NCBI GenBank assembly: GCA_964236445.1
Contig: CAXSDR010000049.1
Location: 1-25,576, forward strand
DNA from: CAXSDR01 sp964236445
Lineage (GTDB): Bacteria; Actinomycetota; Actinomycetes; Motilibacterales; Motilibacteraceae
Length of the DNA stretch: 25,576 bases
Reading direction: 5' to 3'
Shown piece by piece: positions 6,608 through 15,153 of this stretch. The first letter of the stretch is position 1. Each line of letters opens with the position of its first letter. The translations under genes and the position numbers were made by a program. The notes beneath the pieces are model-generated. The model was not told the origin of the DNA, searched no databases, and saw nothing but the letters and a program-made list of their open reading frames with translations.

Positions 6608-7960
6608 GTGAGCGAGCGATGGAGCACCGAACAGGTGCTGGCACTGTCGCCGGACTCCTCGTCGAGCACGGCAGGGCGCAAGCTGGCGTCGCCCGGCCCG
6701 TGGCGCTCCGCCGCGGCATGTGCGCAGCCGCCTGCCTTGTGGGGCCTCTGCGCCGGCTCGGGAAGCAAGCCCTACCAGACCGTCGTGGACCTCACCGGTC
6801 CCGCGTTCTCGTGCTCCTGCCCCAGCCGCAAGTTCCCTTGCAAGCACGCTCTCGGCCTGCTGCTGCTCTGGTCCTCAGGACAGCTGCCGGACGAGGCGTC
6901 GCCCGCCGGCTTCGCCGACACCTGGCTCTCTGCCCGGGCGGCCAAAGTCGTCAAGGCCGCCAAGGCGGCCGACGGCGAGAACCACCCCGCCGATGAGACG
7001 GGGGCTCCAGCAGATCCGCTCGCGGCGCAGAAGCGCGCCGAGAAGCGCGCCTCGCGCATCACCGCAGGAGTCGCCGAGCTCGACCAGTGGCTGCGCGACC
7101 TGGTCCGCACCGGCTTGGCCGGCGCCGGGCGCGCCGGCCACGAGCTGACCGATGTCGTCGCCGCCCGGCTCGTCGACGCCCAGGCGCCGGGACTCGCGAC
7201 AGCCGTACGCCGGTTCCCCGCAGTCGTCGCCTCAGGCGAGGGCTGGGCCGGTCGCCTGCTCGAAGAGCTCGCGATGGTGCGTCTGCTGACGGTCGCGCAC
7301 CAACGCGTCGACGACCTGCCCGAGGCGCTTGCCGCCACCGTGCGCACCCGGGTCGGCTATCCGGTCAAGGTCGAGGACGTCCTTCGCGCCCCGGCGGTGC
7401 GCGACCGCTGGGACGTGCTGTCGCTGCGCGACGCCGTTGACGACCGGCTGATCGTGCGACGGGTCTCGCTGCGCGGCTCGCGGACGGGCCGTGTCGCCGT
7501 GGTGCTGTCGTTCGCGCCGTCGGGCCAGCCCCTTGATGCCTCCCTGGTTCCGGGGACATGCGTCGACGCCGACGTTCACTTCTATCCGGGGGCCTATCCA
7601 CTGCGTGCAGTCATGGGGGTGCAGCACGATGAGCCTGGTCCGTTGTCCGAGCCACTCGGATGCAGCGTCGTCGAGGCGGAGCAGGCGTGGGGAGCCGCTC
7701 TCGCTGCTGATCCGTGGACCACCGCGGTGCCGGTGCTGCTGGGTGATGTCGCACCTCAGGTGAGTGGCGACGCGAGCACGCGCGGGTGGTTCCTGGTCGA
7801 CCCCGCGGGCGACCGGTTGGGCCTGCGTGCCGGCGACGCGCTGTGGACCCTGCTCGCGGTGTCGGGTGGCCGTCGCGTCACGGTCATGGGCGACTGCACC
7901 ACCGACGGGTTCGACGTCGCCGCGGTACTTTTTCCGCACCGACTGGTCAGTGTGCGATGA
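6608..7960 (+). CDS. SWIM zinc-finger protein, first gene of the MoxR-VWA operon
   Basis: 450 residues from GTG at 6608. Residues 69-80 form the SWIM finger: Cys69-x-Cys71, then Cys78-x-His80 (FSCSCPSRKFPCKH), flanked by the usual SKPYQTVVDL lead-in and ALGLLLLW helix. SWIM fingers bind DNA or protein. The Lys/Ala-rich linker at about 115-155 is followed by a large alpha/beta-rich region with no domain that I know. In related bacterial clusters the same type of protein stands beside DUF5691, a MoxR ATPase, DUF5682 and a VWA protein, as here. The start is placed where similarity begins; the open frame reaches back to 6554. Its stop overlaps the next start (ATGA). The upstream 105 bases hold no recognisable promoter. 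Confidence 0.85.
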   Translation: MSERWSTEQVLALSPDSSSSTAGRKLASPGPWRSAAACAQPPALWGLCAGSGSKPYQTVVDLTGPAFSCSCPSRKFPCKHALGLLLLWSSGQLPDEASPAGFADTWLSARAAKVVKAAKAADGENHPADETGAPADPLAAQKRAEKRASRITAGVAELDQWLRDLVRTGLAGAGRAGHELTDVVAARLVDAQAPGLATAVRRFPAVVASGEGWAGRLLEELAMVRLLTVAHQRVDDLPEALAATVRTRVGYPVKVEDVLRAPAVRDRWDVLSLRDAVDDRLIVRRVSLRGSRTGRVAVVLSFAPSGQPLDASLVPGTCVDADVHFYPGAYPLRAVMGVQHDEPGPLSEPLGCSVVEAEQAWGAALAADPWTTAVPVLLGDVAPQVSGDASTRGWFLVDPAGDRLGLRAGDALWTLLAVSGGRRVTVMGDCTTDGFDVAAVLFPHRLVSVR

Positions 7961-9531
7961 CCGACGGCGCTCCGTTGCCCTGGGACGACCTCGTCACCTG
8001 TGCGCTGCTGGGGTCAGCGCGGCGACCGACCGCTGGTGGCCCGCTGCCGGGCGAGCTCGGGCGAGTGGCCGCAGCCCTGTCGCCGGCCGATCCCGCTGCG
8101 CGGCTGCTCGACACCGCCGCGCTGATGACGACCTACCGCCGCGCCGGTGCGCGCGCTGGGCCTGGGGAGTTCACCCTGTCCGCCAGCCCGGAGGAGCTCG
8201 TGCGGGCCAGCCCGCCGGCGGCCGCCACCCGCCTGGGTGACCTGCTGCATCGGGGCGATGAGCTGGGGACGACGCTGCTGCGAGCCTGGCTCCAGGCGGC
8301 GGCCGATGCCGGCGTGGTCGCGCCACCGGAGCACCTGCCTGCCCTGCTCGACCGTGCCGGACGAAGCCGTGCGCTGGCGGCAGACGTGGCTGCGGTTCTC
8401 GGAGAGCGAGGGCGGTGGCTCGCGGCCCACCGCCCCGACTGGGCTGCCCGCTTCCCTGCCACCGGCGGGGTCAGCGGGGTTGCGTTCGACGCGCCCGACG
8501 CGGATCCGCAGGTGCTGGCGCTGGACGCGCGATGGACCCACGGCAGTCCCGAGCAGCGCCAGCACTGGTTTGCCTCCCTTCGCCACCTGCATCCCGCGGC
8601 CGCCCGGGCGGTCCTGGCATCGACGCCCTGGCGCAAGGAGACGCCGGCCAACCGGACAGCCTTCCTGACCGCGCTGCAGGATCACCTGTCCGTCGCCGAC
8701 GAGGAGCTGCTCGAGCGAGCACGTTCCGACTCGCGCCAGGACATCCGCGCGCAGGCCGCGGACATCCTCGCGTGCCTGCCCGGCAGTGCGTTCTCGCAGG
8801 CGGCCGCCAGCCGGGCCGCTGAGTGCCTGCAGCTCGAACGGCGACGGCTGCGACGCACTCTGGTGGTCGTGCTAGCGCCGGCCGCCGCCGGCGACGACAG
8901 CAGTCTCGGAACCTTCGCTGGGAGCCGCATCCCGTCATCGGCTGCTGGACCTCGCGCCCGGGTGCTCGCGCAGCTGCTCGCCGCGACGCCGCTCTCGCGC
9001 TGGGAGCGAACGTTCGACGCGTCGGCCGCTGACCTCGTCGCCCTGCCCGTCAGCGATGACCTGCGCGATGTCGTCCACGGCGGCTGGGCGACAGCAGCCC
9101 AGCGCCAGCACGACCAGGCATGGGCGAGCGCGCTGCTCCGGCACGTACCGCTCGACCGTGCTCCCGCCCTGCTCTCGGTGCTCGCCCCGGCGGAACGCGT
9201 GGCCGAGGTGATCGCCGCGCTGGACGATGGTCGCCTCGACCCGGCAGGACCTGTCGGCCCGTGGCTGCAGACCTGCGACGCGCCCTGGGCTCCCGAGCTG
9301 GGGGCCGCTGTCGTGCGCTGGCTGCGGTCGAGGTCGAGCACATCCCCGTCGGGCCACTACCGCGAGCTGTTCTCCGTCGCTGCGCTCGCCCTGCCGTGCG
9401 ACCACGCGACGGTGTCGGCGCTGCGTGAGACCGCGCAGCTCGTTCCCGAGGACTCCACCTGGCGGCCAGCGTTCACCGCTCTGGCCGACACCGTCCGCTC
9501 TCGCCTTTCGATGCTCGAGGAGCTCCGTTGA
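7957..9531 (+). CDS. DUF5691 family protein
   Basis: 524 residues, almost wholly helical by composition, with the family's opening (WDDLVTCALLGSARRP) and recurrent helical pairs such as WRKETPANRTAFLTALQDHL and ARSDSRQDIRAQAADILACLPGSA, which look like HEAT/ARM-type repeats. No catalytic motif is visible. I assign DUF5691 from the opening motif and from its fixed position between a SWIM protein and a MoxR ATPase. A scaffold or substrate-binding role for the ATPase complex is inference. The ATG at 7957 overlaps the previous stop by 4 bases. Confidence 0.8.
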   Translation: MTDGAPLPWDDLVTCALLGSARRPTAGGPLPGELGRVAAALSPADPAARLLDTAALMTTYRRAGARAGPGEFTLSASPEELVRASPPAAATRLGDLLHRGDELGTTLLRAWLQAAADAGVVAPPEHLPALLDRAGRSRALAADVAAVLGERGRWLAAHRPDWAARFPATGGVSGVAFDAPDADPQVLALDARWTHGSPEQRQHWFASLRHLHPAAARAVLASTPWRKETPANRTAFLTALQDHLSVADEELLERARSDSRQDIRAQAADILACLPGSAFSQAAASRAAECLQLERRRLRRTLVVVLAPAAAGDDSSLGTFAGSRIPSSAAGPRARVLAQLLAATPLSRWERTFDASAADLVALPVSDDLRDVVHGGWATAAQRQHDQAWASALLRHVPLDRAPALLSVLAPAERVAEVIAALDDGRLDPAGPVGPWLQTCDAPWAPELGAAVVRWLRSRSSTSPSGHYRELFSVAALALPCDHATVSALRETAQLVPEDSTWRPAFTALADTVRSRLSMLEELR

Positions 9532-10652
9532 CCGTTCCTCCCGACGTGACCGCGCAGTCTGCCGTGGCGCCCGAGCTGTTGCTCCGGCCGCACGCCGAGC
9601 AGACCTACGCCGCCGAGCTGGGCGCCCTTGCGGCGCAGGACGACCGGCCGAGACCGCCCGCGTGGCTGATGTCGCCGTGGGCGGTGGTGACCTATCTGCT
9701 CGGGGGCGTGCTCGCCGACGGCACGGTGATCACCCCGAAGTACGTCGGTCCGCGCCGGCTCGTGGAGGTCGCCGTCGCCACCCTCGCCACCGACCGGGCA
9801 CTGCTGCTGCTCGGCGTCCCTGGCACGGCGAAGACGTGGGTCAGCGAGCACCTCGCGGCAGCCGTCAGCGGGCGGTCCACGCTGCTGGTCCAGGGGACGT
9901 CAGGCACGGCCGAGGAGGCCATCCGCTACGGCTGGAACTACGCTCGGCTGCTCGCCGAGGGCCCCTCCATGGCTGCGCTCGTGCCGTCGCCGGTCATGAC
10001 CGCGATGCGCGAGGCCAAGATCGCGCGCATCGAGGAGCTCACGCGCATCCCGTCCGACGTCCAGGACGCGCTGATCACGATCCTGTCCGAGAAGTCCCTC
10101 CCGGTGCCCGAGCTCGGCACCGAGGTGCAGGCCGCGAAGGGCTTCAACGTCATCGCGACGGCCAACGACCGTGACCGGGGCGTCAACGAGCTGTCCTCCG
10201 CGCTGCGACGTCGCTTCAACACCGTGATCCTCCCTCTGCCCGCCTCCGAGGAGGAGGAGGTGGACATCGTCACGCGCCGCGTGCAGCAGCTCGGTGTCGC
10301 GCTGGCGCTGCCCCAGGTGCCGGCTGCCGCCGAGGAGATCCGGCGCGTCGTCAGGGTCTTCCGCGAGCTGCGGTCGGGGCAGACGTCCGACCGGCGCACC
10401 AAGCTCAAGTCGCCCTCCGGCACGTTGTCCACGGCCGAGGCGATCTCCGTCGTCACCAACGGCCTGGCACTCGCAGCCCACTTCGGCGACGGGGTTCTGC
10501 GCCCCTCCGACATCGCCGCGGGCATCCTCGGCTCGGTGGTGAAGGACCCCGTCGCCGACAAGGCGGTCTGGGTGGAATATCTCGAGGCCGTCGTACGCGA
10601 GCGCGAGGGCTGGCACGACTTCTACGGTGCGTGCCGCGACGTCACAACATGA
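9528..10652 (+). CDS. MoxR-type AAA+ ATPase
   Basis: 374 residues. Walker A is GVPGTAKT at 96-103. The Walker B region reads KIARIEELTRIPSDVQDAL with Glu169-Glu170 where most MoxR proteins have Asp-Glu. Sensor 1 is ATANDRD (Asn213), with arginine-finger candidates Arg228-230 in LRRRF. The helical lid follows at about 235-360. MoxR ATPases act with VWA-domain partners as remodelling chaperones, and a VWA gene lies two genes downstream. The start is TTG at 9528, overlapping the DUF5691 stop (TTGA), with GAGGAG 7-8 bases before; the next possible start is GTG at 9546. The Asp-to-Glu change in Walker B should still allow metal binding, so the protein is probably an active ATPase. Confidence 0.9.
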   Translation: MTVPPDVTAQSAVAPELLLRPHAEQTYAAELGALAAQDDRPRPPAWLMSPWAVVTYLLGGVLADGTVITPKYVGPRRLVEVAVATLATDRALLLLGVPGTAKTWVSEHLAAAVSGRSTLLVQGTSGTAEEAIRYGWNYARLLAEGPSMAALVPSPVMTAMREAKIARIEELTRIPSDVQDALITILSEKSLPVPELGTEVQAAKGFNVIATANDRDRGVNELSSALRRRFNTVILPLPASEEEEVDIVTRRVQQLGVALALPQVPAAAEEIRRVVRVFRELRSGQTSDRRTKLKSPSGTLSTAEAISVVTNGLALAAHFGDGVLRPSDIAAGILGSVVKDPVADKAVWVEYLEAVVREREGWHDFYGACRDVTT

Positions 10653-12910
10653 CCGACACCGTCGACGGGGCCGCACCCGCACTGCGGCACGCCGCCGACA
10701 GCCCGGTCGTCGAGGTCATGGGAATCCGGCACCACGGGCCCGGGTCCGCCCGTGCCGTACGCGCTGCGCTCGACCGGCTCCATCCCGACATGGTCCTGAT
10801 CGAGGGTCCGGCCGATGCGGACGCCCTGACGGCGTTCGCCGGCGATGTGGGACTCGAGCCGCCCGTCGCGTTGCTGGCCTATGCCACGGATGCGCCGCGG
10901 GTGTCCGCATTCTGGCCCTTCGCGCTGTTCTCCCCGGAGTGGCAGGCGTTGCGCTGGGCCGCGGAGCACGGTGTCGAGGTCAGGTTCTGCGACCTGCCGA
11001 GCAGCGTGATGCTTGCCCAGGACGACGCTCCGGTGCCGTCCGACCCGGCGAGCCCGGGCGAGCTGCGGCGCGACCCGATCGCTGTCCTCGCGGCTGCAGC
11101 CGGCTACTCCGACCCCGAACGCTGGTGGGACGACGTCGTCGAGGCGCGACTGGACGCGCCGACGCCCTTCCCGGTCATCACCGAGGCCATGACCGAGCTG
11201 CGGGCTTCGGCCCAGGTCCTCGCGCCGCACGAGCAGCAGCGGGAGGACCGGCGCGAGGCCCACATGCGCCAGGTTCTCCGCGCGGCGCTGCGCGACGGTG
11301 CCGTCCGGGTGGCGGTGGTGTGCGGTGCCTGGCACGCACCCGCGCTCGAGGGCAAGCTGCCGGCCGCCTCGGTCGATGCGCGGCTCCTGCGTGCCATGCC
11401 TCAGCGCAAGACCGCCATCACGTGGATTCCGTGGACGTCTTCCCGCCTCGCCTTCGCGTCCGGCTACGGCGCAGGGATCGACTCGCCGGGGTGGTATCAC
11501 CATCTCTTCGTCACCCCCGACCGCGTGGTCACGCGCTGGCTCGTCATCGTCGCCGGAGTCCTCCGGGCGGAGGACCTGCCCGTCTCGTCCGCGTCGGTCA
11601 TCGAGGCCGTACGCCTGGCCGAGGCGATCGCCAGCATGCGAGGCAGGCCGTTGGCAGGGCTCGACGAGGTGACCGAGGCGACGCGTGCCGTGCTCTGCGA
11701 CGGGGACGAGGTGATGCTCAGCCTCGTCGCGGGACGTCTCGTCGTCGGAGAAGGCATCGGCTCGGTGCCCGAGGGTGTTCCCACGGTGCCGCTCGCCAGC
11801 GACCTCCAGGCCGTCGCGAAGCGGCTTCGCCTCAAGCAGGAGGCGCACGAACGCCTGCTCGAGCTCGACCTGCGCAAGCCGCTAGACCTCGAGCGCTCCC
11901 GGCTCGCCCACCGGCTGCAGCTGCTGACCATCCCGTGGCTGACGACGGCGAGGGCGGCCTCGTCATCGGGCACCTTCCGCGAGAGCTGGCATCTCGCCTG
12001 GGCGCCGGAGCTGGCGGTGGCACTCATCGAGGCCGCGATGTGGGGAACGACCGTGGTGTCCGCAGCAACGGCCAAGGTCGCCGACGCCGCGACCACCGCC
12101 AGCCTTCCCGAGCTGACGGCCCTGGTCGAGCGCTCACTGCTGGCCGAGCTGCCGGAGGCCCTGACCGCGCTGCTGTCGGCCCTGGAGGAGCGGACGGCGC
12201 ACGACCTCGACGTCGCGCACCTCATGGGGGCCCTGCCCCCGCTCGTACGCGCGCACCGCTACTCCGACGTACGCGCGACCGACACCTCCCAGCTGGCCCG
12301 CATCGCCGACGCACTGGTGATCCGCATCTGCGCCGCTCTGCCCGCTGCGGTGACGAGCCTCGATGACGACGCCGCCCGACTCCTGCGTGACTCGATCGAC
12401 GCCACGCACAACGCCGTCATGCTGCGCGACGACCCGCGGGTCGGCGACCAATGGCTCGGTGTCCTGGGAACGCTCTCGCTGCGCTCCGACATCTCAGGGG
12501 TTCTCTCCGGTCGGCTGACGCGGCTGCTGCGCGACACCGGGCGTATCGACCCTGCCGAGGCAGCACTTCGGCTGTCGCGGGCCCTGTCGATCGGCGTGAC
12601 CGCACCGGCGAAGGCAGCCTGGATAGAAGGTTTCTTCGACGGCGGCGGGTTGCTGCTCGCGCACGATGCCGACCTGCTTGCCCTGCTCGACACGTGGCTC
12701 AGCTCGCTCGCCGAGCAGAGCTTCACCGACGTACTGCCCTTGTTGCGTCGCACGTTCGGCGGATTCCCCGCGGCGCAGCGGCGGGCGATCGGCGATGCGG
12801 TGAGACGCGTGTCGACGCGACCCGACGTGAGGACGCTCCAGGACCTCGACGAGGAACGCGCCCTCGCGGCGCTCGCCACCGCGGCATTGATCTTCGGGGT
12901 GCAGCGATGA
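10649..12910 (+). CDS. DUF5682 family protein
   Basis: 753 residues. The N-terminal 280 residues carry the family signature: VMGIRHHGPGSARAV (about 23-37), MVLIEGPAD (about 48-56) and AVVCGAWHAPAL, with conserved His and Glu residues that recall the TraB/ChaN/EreA (erythromycin esterase-like) fold; hydrolase activity is possible but not shown. The middle and C-terminal parts are helical, with the recognisable block GTFRESWHLAWAPELAVALIE (shortened: FRESWHLAWAPELAVALI). The ATG at 10649 overlaps the MoxR stop by 4 bases; an upstream GTG at 10631 is less likely. It is the largest operon member and a good candidate for the effector or substrate-binding part of the MoxR-VWA machine. That role is inferred from context only. 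Confidence 0.85.
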   Translation: MTDTVDGAAPALRHAADSPVVEVMGIRHHGPGSARAVRAALDRLHPDMVLIEGPADADALTAFAGDVGLEPPVALLAYATDAPRVSAFWPFALFSPEWQALRWAAEHGVEVRFCDLPSSVMLAQDDAPVPSDPASPGELRRDPIAVLAAAAGYSDPERWWDDVVEARLDAPTPFPVITEAMTELRASAQVLAPHEQQREDRREAHMRQVLRAALRDGAVRVAVVCGAWHAPALEGKLPAASVDARLLRAMPQRKTAITWIPWTSSRLAFASGYGAGIDSPGWYHHLFVTPDRVVTRWLVIVAGVLRAEDLPVSSASVIEAVRLAEAIASMRGRPLAGLDEVTEATRAVLCDGDEVMLSLVAGRLVVGEGIGSVPEGVPTVPLASDLQAVAKRLRLKQEAHERLLELDLRKPLDLERSRLAHRLQLLTIPWLTTARAASSSGTFRESWHLAWAPELAVALIEAAMWGTTVVSAATAKVADAATTASLPELTALVERSLLAELPEALTALLSALEERTAHDLDVAHLMGALPPLVRAHRYSDVRATDTSQLARIADALVIRICAALPAAVTSLDDDAARLLRDSIDATHNAVMLRDDPRVGDQWLGVLGTLSLRSDISGVLSGRLTRLLRDTGRIDPAEAALRLSRALSIGVTAPAKAAWIEGFFDGGGLLLAHDADLLALLDTWLSSLAEQSFTDVLPLLRRTFGGFPAAQRRAIGDAVRRVSTRPDVRTLQDLDEERALAALATAALIFGVQR

Positions 12911-14097
12911 GTGACACGCCAGTGGTCGACGAGGCAGGGCGCCTGCGGCGGTGGCGGATGGTGCTCGGGCAGGCCGCCGACCCGGACGGCGCGCGACTGG
13001 TCGACGCCGACGGAGCGATGGATGCGGCGCTCGCGGCGCTTTATGACACAGACCTGAGCTCACGAGGTGATCGAAGCGCCGGACTCGGCGGGTCGGCGCC
13101 CCGCGTCGCGCGTTGGCTCGGCGACATCCGCACCTACTTCCCCAGCACGGTGGTGCAGGTCATGCAGCGCGACGCCGTCGATCGGCTCAATCTGAGCACC
13201 CTGCTGCTCGAGCCCGAGCTCCTGGGCGCCGTGGAGCCCAATGTCGGTCTGGTGTCGACGCTGCTCTCGTTGAACCGTGTGATGCCCGAGAGCACCAAGG
13301 CCACTGCCCGCCAGGTCGTCGCCGCGGTCGTGCAGCAGATCGAGCAACGCATCGCCGACAGGACGAAATCGGCGGTGACCGGCGCGCTGAACCGAGCCAG
13401 TCGCACACATCGGCCAAAGCTCCGCGACATCGACTGGAACGCCACGATCAAGGCAAACCTGTCGAACTATCTGCCAGAATACCGAACGGTGATTCCGGAA
13501 CGGATCATCGGTTATGCTCGACAGCAGCAGGTGGTCGCGCGTGATGTGGTCCTCGCGATAGACCAGTCAGGCTCGATGGCTGAGTCGGTGGTCTATGCGG
13601 CCGTCTTCGGCGCTGTCCTTGCCTCGATGCGCTCACTGCGTACGTCGCTCGTCGTCTTCGACACCGAGGTCGTCGACCTCACCGCCCACCTGACAGATCC
13701 CGTGGACGTGTTGTTCGCCACCCAGTTGGGCGGTGGCACCGACATCAACCGCGCCATCGCCTACAGCCAGACCCTCATCCGCCGGCCAACCGACACCCTG
13801 TTCGTGCTCATCAGCGATCTCTACGAGGGCGGCGTACGAGACGAGATGCTCAAGCGCGTCGTGTCGATGACGGGGGCCGGGGTCGAGGTCATCGTGCTGC
13901 TTGCGCTCTCCGACAGCGGCGCGCCGAGCTTCGACCGGGAGAACGCCGCGGCCCTGGCGGCGCTCGGCGTGCCCGCTTTCGCGTGCACGCCTGACGTATT
14001 CCCCGACCTGTTGGCCGTCGCCCTCGCGAAGGGTGACGTCGGGGCGTGGGCCGCACGGACGCTCGCCGCGGACATCGACGGCGGTCGGCGACCGTGA
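12907..14097 (+). CDS. VWA (von Willebrand A) domain protein, MoxR partner
   Basis: 396 residues. The N-terminal 200 residues are helical and probably dock on partners. The VWA domain starts at about 210 with a complete MIDAS metal site: Asp219-x-Ser221-x-Ser223 (AIDQSGSM), Thr278 in GGGTD and Asp304 in LISDLYEGG. A full MIDAS suggests Mg2+-dependent binding of a partner, as in CoxE/YehL-type systems. It has no signal peptide or membrane helix, so the complex should be cytosolic. The ATG at 12907 overlaps the DUF5682 stop by 4 bases. It ends the five-gene operon. I see no terminator after it. Confidence 0.9.
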   Translation: MSDTPVVDEAGRLRRWRMVLGQAADPDGARLVDADGAMDAALAALYDTDLSSRGDRSAGLGGSAPRVARWLGDIRTYFPSTVVQVMQRDAVDRLNLSTLLLEPELLGAVEPNVGLVSTLLSLNRVMPESTKATARQVVAAVVQQIEQRIADRTKSAVTGALNRASRTHRPKLRDIDWNATIKANLSNYLPEYRTVIPERIIGYARQQQVVARDVVLAIDQSGSMAESVVYAAVFGAVLASMRSLRTSLVVFDTEVVDLTAHLTDPVDVLFATQLGGGTDINRAIAYSQTLIRRPTDTLFVLISDLYEGGVRDEMLKRVVSMTGAGVEVIVLLALSDSGAPSFDRENAAALAALGVPAFACTPDVFPDLLAVALAKGDVGAWAARTLAADIDGGRRP

Positions 14098-14188
14098 CGC
14101 GCGCACAATCTTTTCGCCCACGCAGCTGATCGGTCGCAGCAGCGTTGGCGCGAACACCGATCGCCCGGCCGGCCACGTCGGTCGCGCT

Positions 14189-14566
14189 ATGCGCCGTCAG
14201 GCGGTACCAGCGACCCGCTGGCCTCGGCCCTGTGGGTGCTCGATCCCGCCCGAGGTGCGCAGTCCCGCAGAGCGATCGCCGCGCAGCTGCGCTGTGACCC
14301 CTCCAACGTCACCCCTGATCGCCGATCGGCTCGCCGCTCTCGGGCTCGTACGGCGCGTCCCCGATCCTGAGGACGGCCGAGTGCGGGCACTGATCCTGAC
14401 CACTCGCGGCGCCGAAGTCCGAGCCCGTGTCCTACACAGCCTGACTGCAGGAGCGCCTCTTCAACGACTGCCCGACGAAGACCTACAACACTTGGCCCGC
14501 TTGCTCCAACGCGCCATCGGATCCATCGACATCGAAGCACTCAGCGGTCATCGCGAGATGACGTGA
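14189..14566 (+). pseudogene. MarR-family transcriptional regulator remnant, frameshifted
   Basis: Two plus-strand frames together read as a MarR winged helix. Frame 1 (from about 14200) gives SDPLASALWVLDPARGAQSR then RAIAAQLRCDPSNVT; the next frame gives LIADRLAALGLVRRVPDPED then GRVRALILTTRGAEVRA. They join at ACCCC (14311-14315): taking out one C restores SNVTLIADRL. Before this, no start codon is found in frame 1 back to the VWA stop at 14095-14097, so the N-terminal helix also appears lost. A gene finder would place a start at ATG 14189, in the wrong frame for the first 40 residues. If the extra C is a sequencing error, the missing start still needs explaining. Confidence 0.65.
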
Positions 14567-14681
14567 GTCCCGCACGCACCCCTGCGTGCAGACACCGAGC
14601 GGTCCCTGACAGGCCGCGTGGTGCGGGAGCAGTGGTGCAAGTCCTCGGCGGCAGGAGACCGCGGCGTCACAGGCTTGTGCA

Positions 14682-15050
14682 TCACCTCCCGCGGCTGATT
14701 GCAGGGTCACGGCCGGGCCTGTCTTCGGCATCTGCCACGTCAAGGTGGACGAGAACGCCGGACTCGACCAGTCGCTCGGCACCTACGCGGGCACCGGCGA
14801 TCAGCGGGGATCCGAACCACTTCGGTCCCTTGTCCACCGCGCGAAGCGACTTCCGTCCCGGCATCGGAACCCATGTCGTACCGTCACGTCGTTCTTCCAG
14901 TCCCAGCACATGGGAGACGACTTGGACAGTGAGGACCTCACCGACGGTCGCAGCTAGCGCGAGTGGCGCCTGCCCGTGGTGATCCTCGCGTAGGAGGCCG
15001 CGCAGTCGATACGAACCGGTCGCCAGAGTTTCGCTCCACCAAGCGGACAT
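14682..15050 (-). CDS. Conserved-looking protein of unknown function
   Basis: The frame is open from 15209. The part that reads like a real protein begins at about DSFPGGTLLLAGDMSAWWSE and includes TGSYRLRGLLREDHHG, VGEVLTVQVVSHVLGLEE and GPKWFGSPLIAGARVGAERL. I place the start at ATG 15050, with GGGAGA directly before it; a GTG at 15113 is also possible, and the upstream extension overlaps the sulfotransferase gene. No known domain, signal peptide or membrane segment is visible. It follows the sulfotransferase gene on the same strand. Third-position G/C bias is weaker here than in neighbouring genes, so it may be acquired DNA. Confidence 0.5.
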   Translation of the reverse strand: MSAWWSETLATGSYRLRGLLREDHHGQAPLALAATVGEVLTVQVVSHVLGLEERRDGTTWVPMPGRKSLRAVDKGPKWFGSPLIAGARVGAERLVESGVLVHLDVADAEDRPGRDPAISRGR

Positions 15051-15153
15051 GTCTCCCGCCAGCAGAAGAGTTCCGCCGGGGAAAGAATCCTCTTGCGCGG
15101 CGGGCGCAGCCACTATCTGACGCTCAACTGCCCACTCTGGATCTAGCCCGCGG

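Noticed and set aside
10627..12366. 579-residue plus-strand frame inside the DUF5682 gene
   Set aside because: Extreme Arg/Gly/Ala composition; DUF5682 motifs are in the other frame.
12451..12906. Upstream extension of the VWA frame
   Set aside because: It overlaps the DUF5682 gene and has shadow-like composition; ATG 12907 with a 4-base overlap is the natural start.
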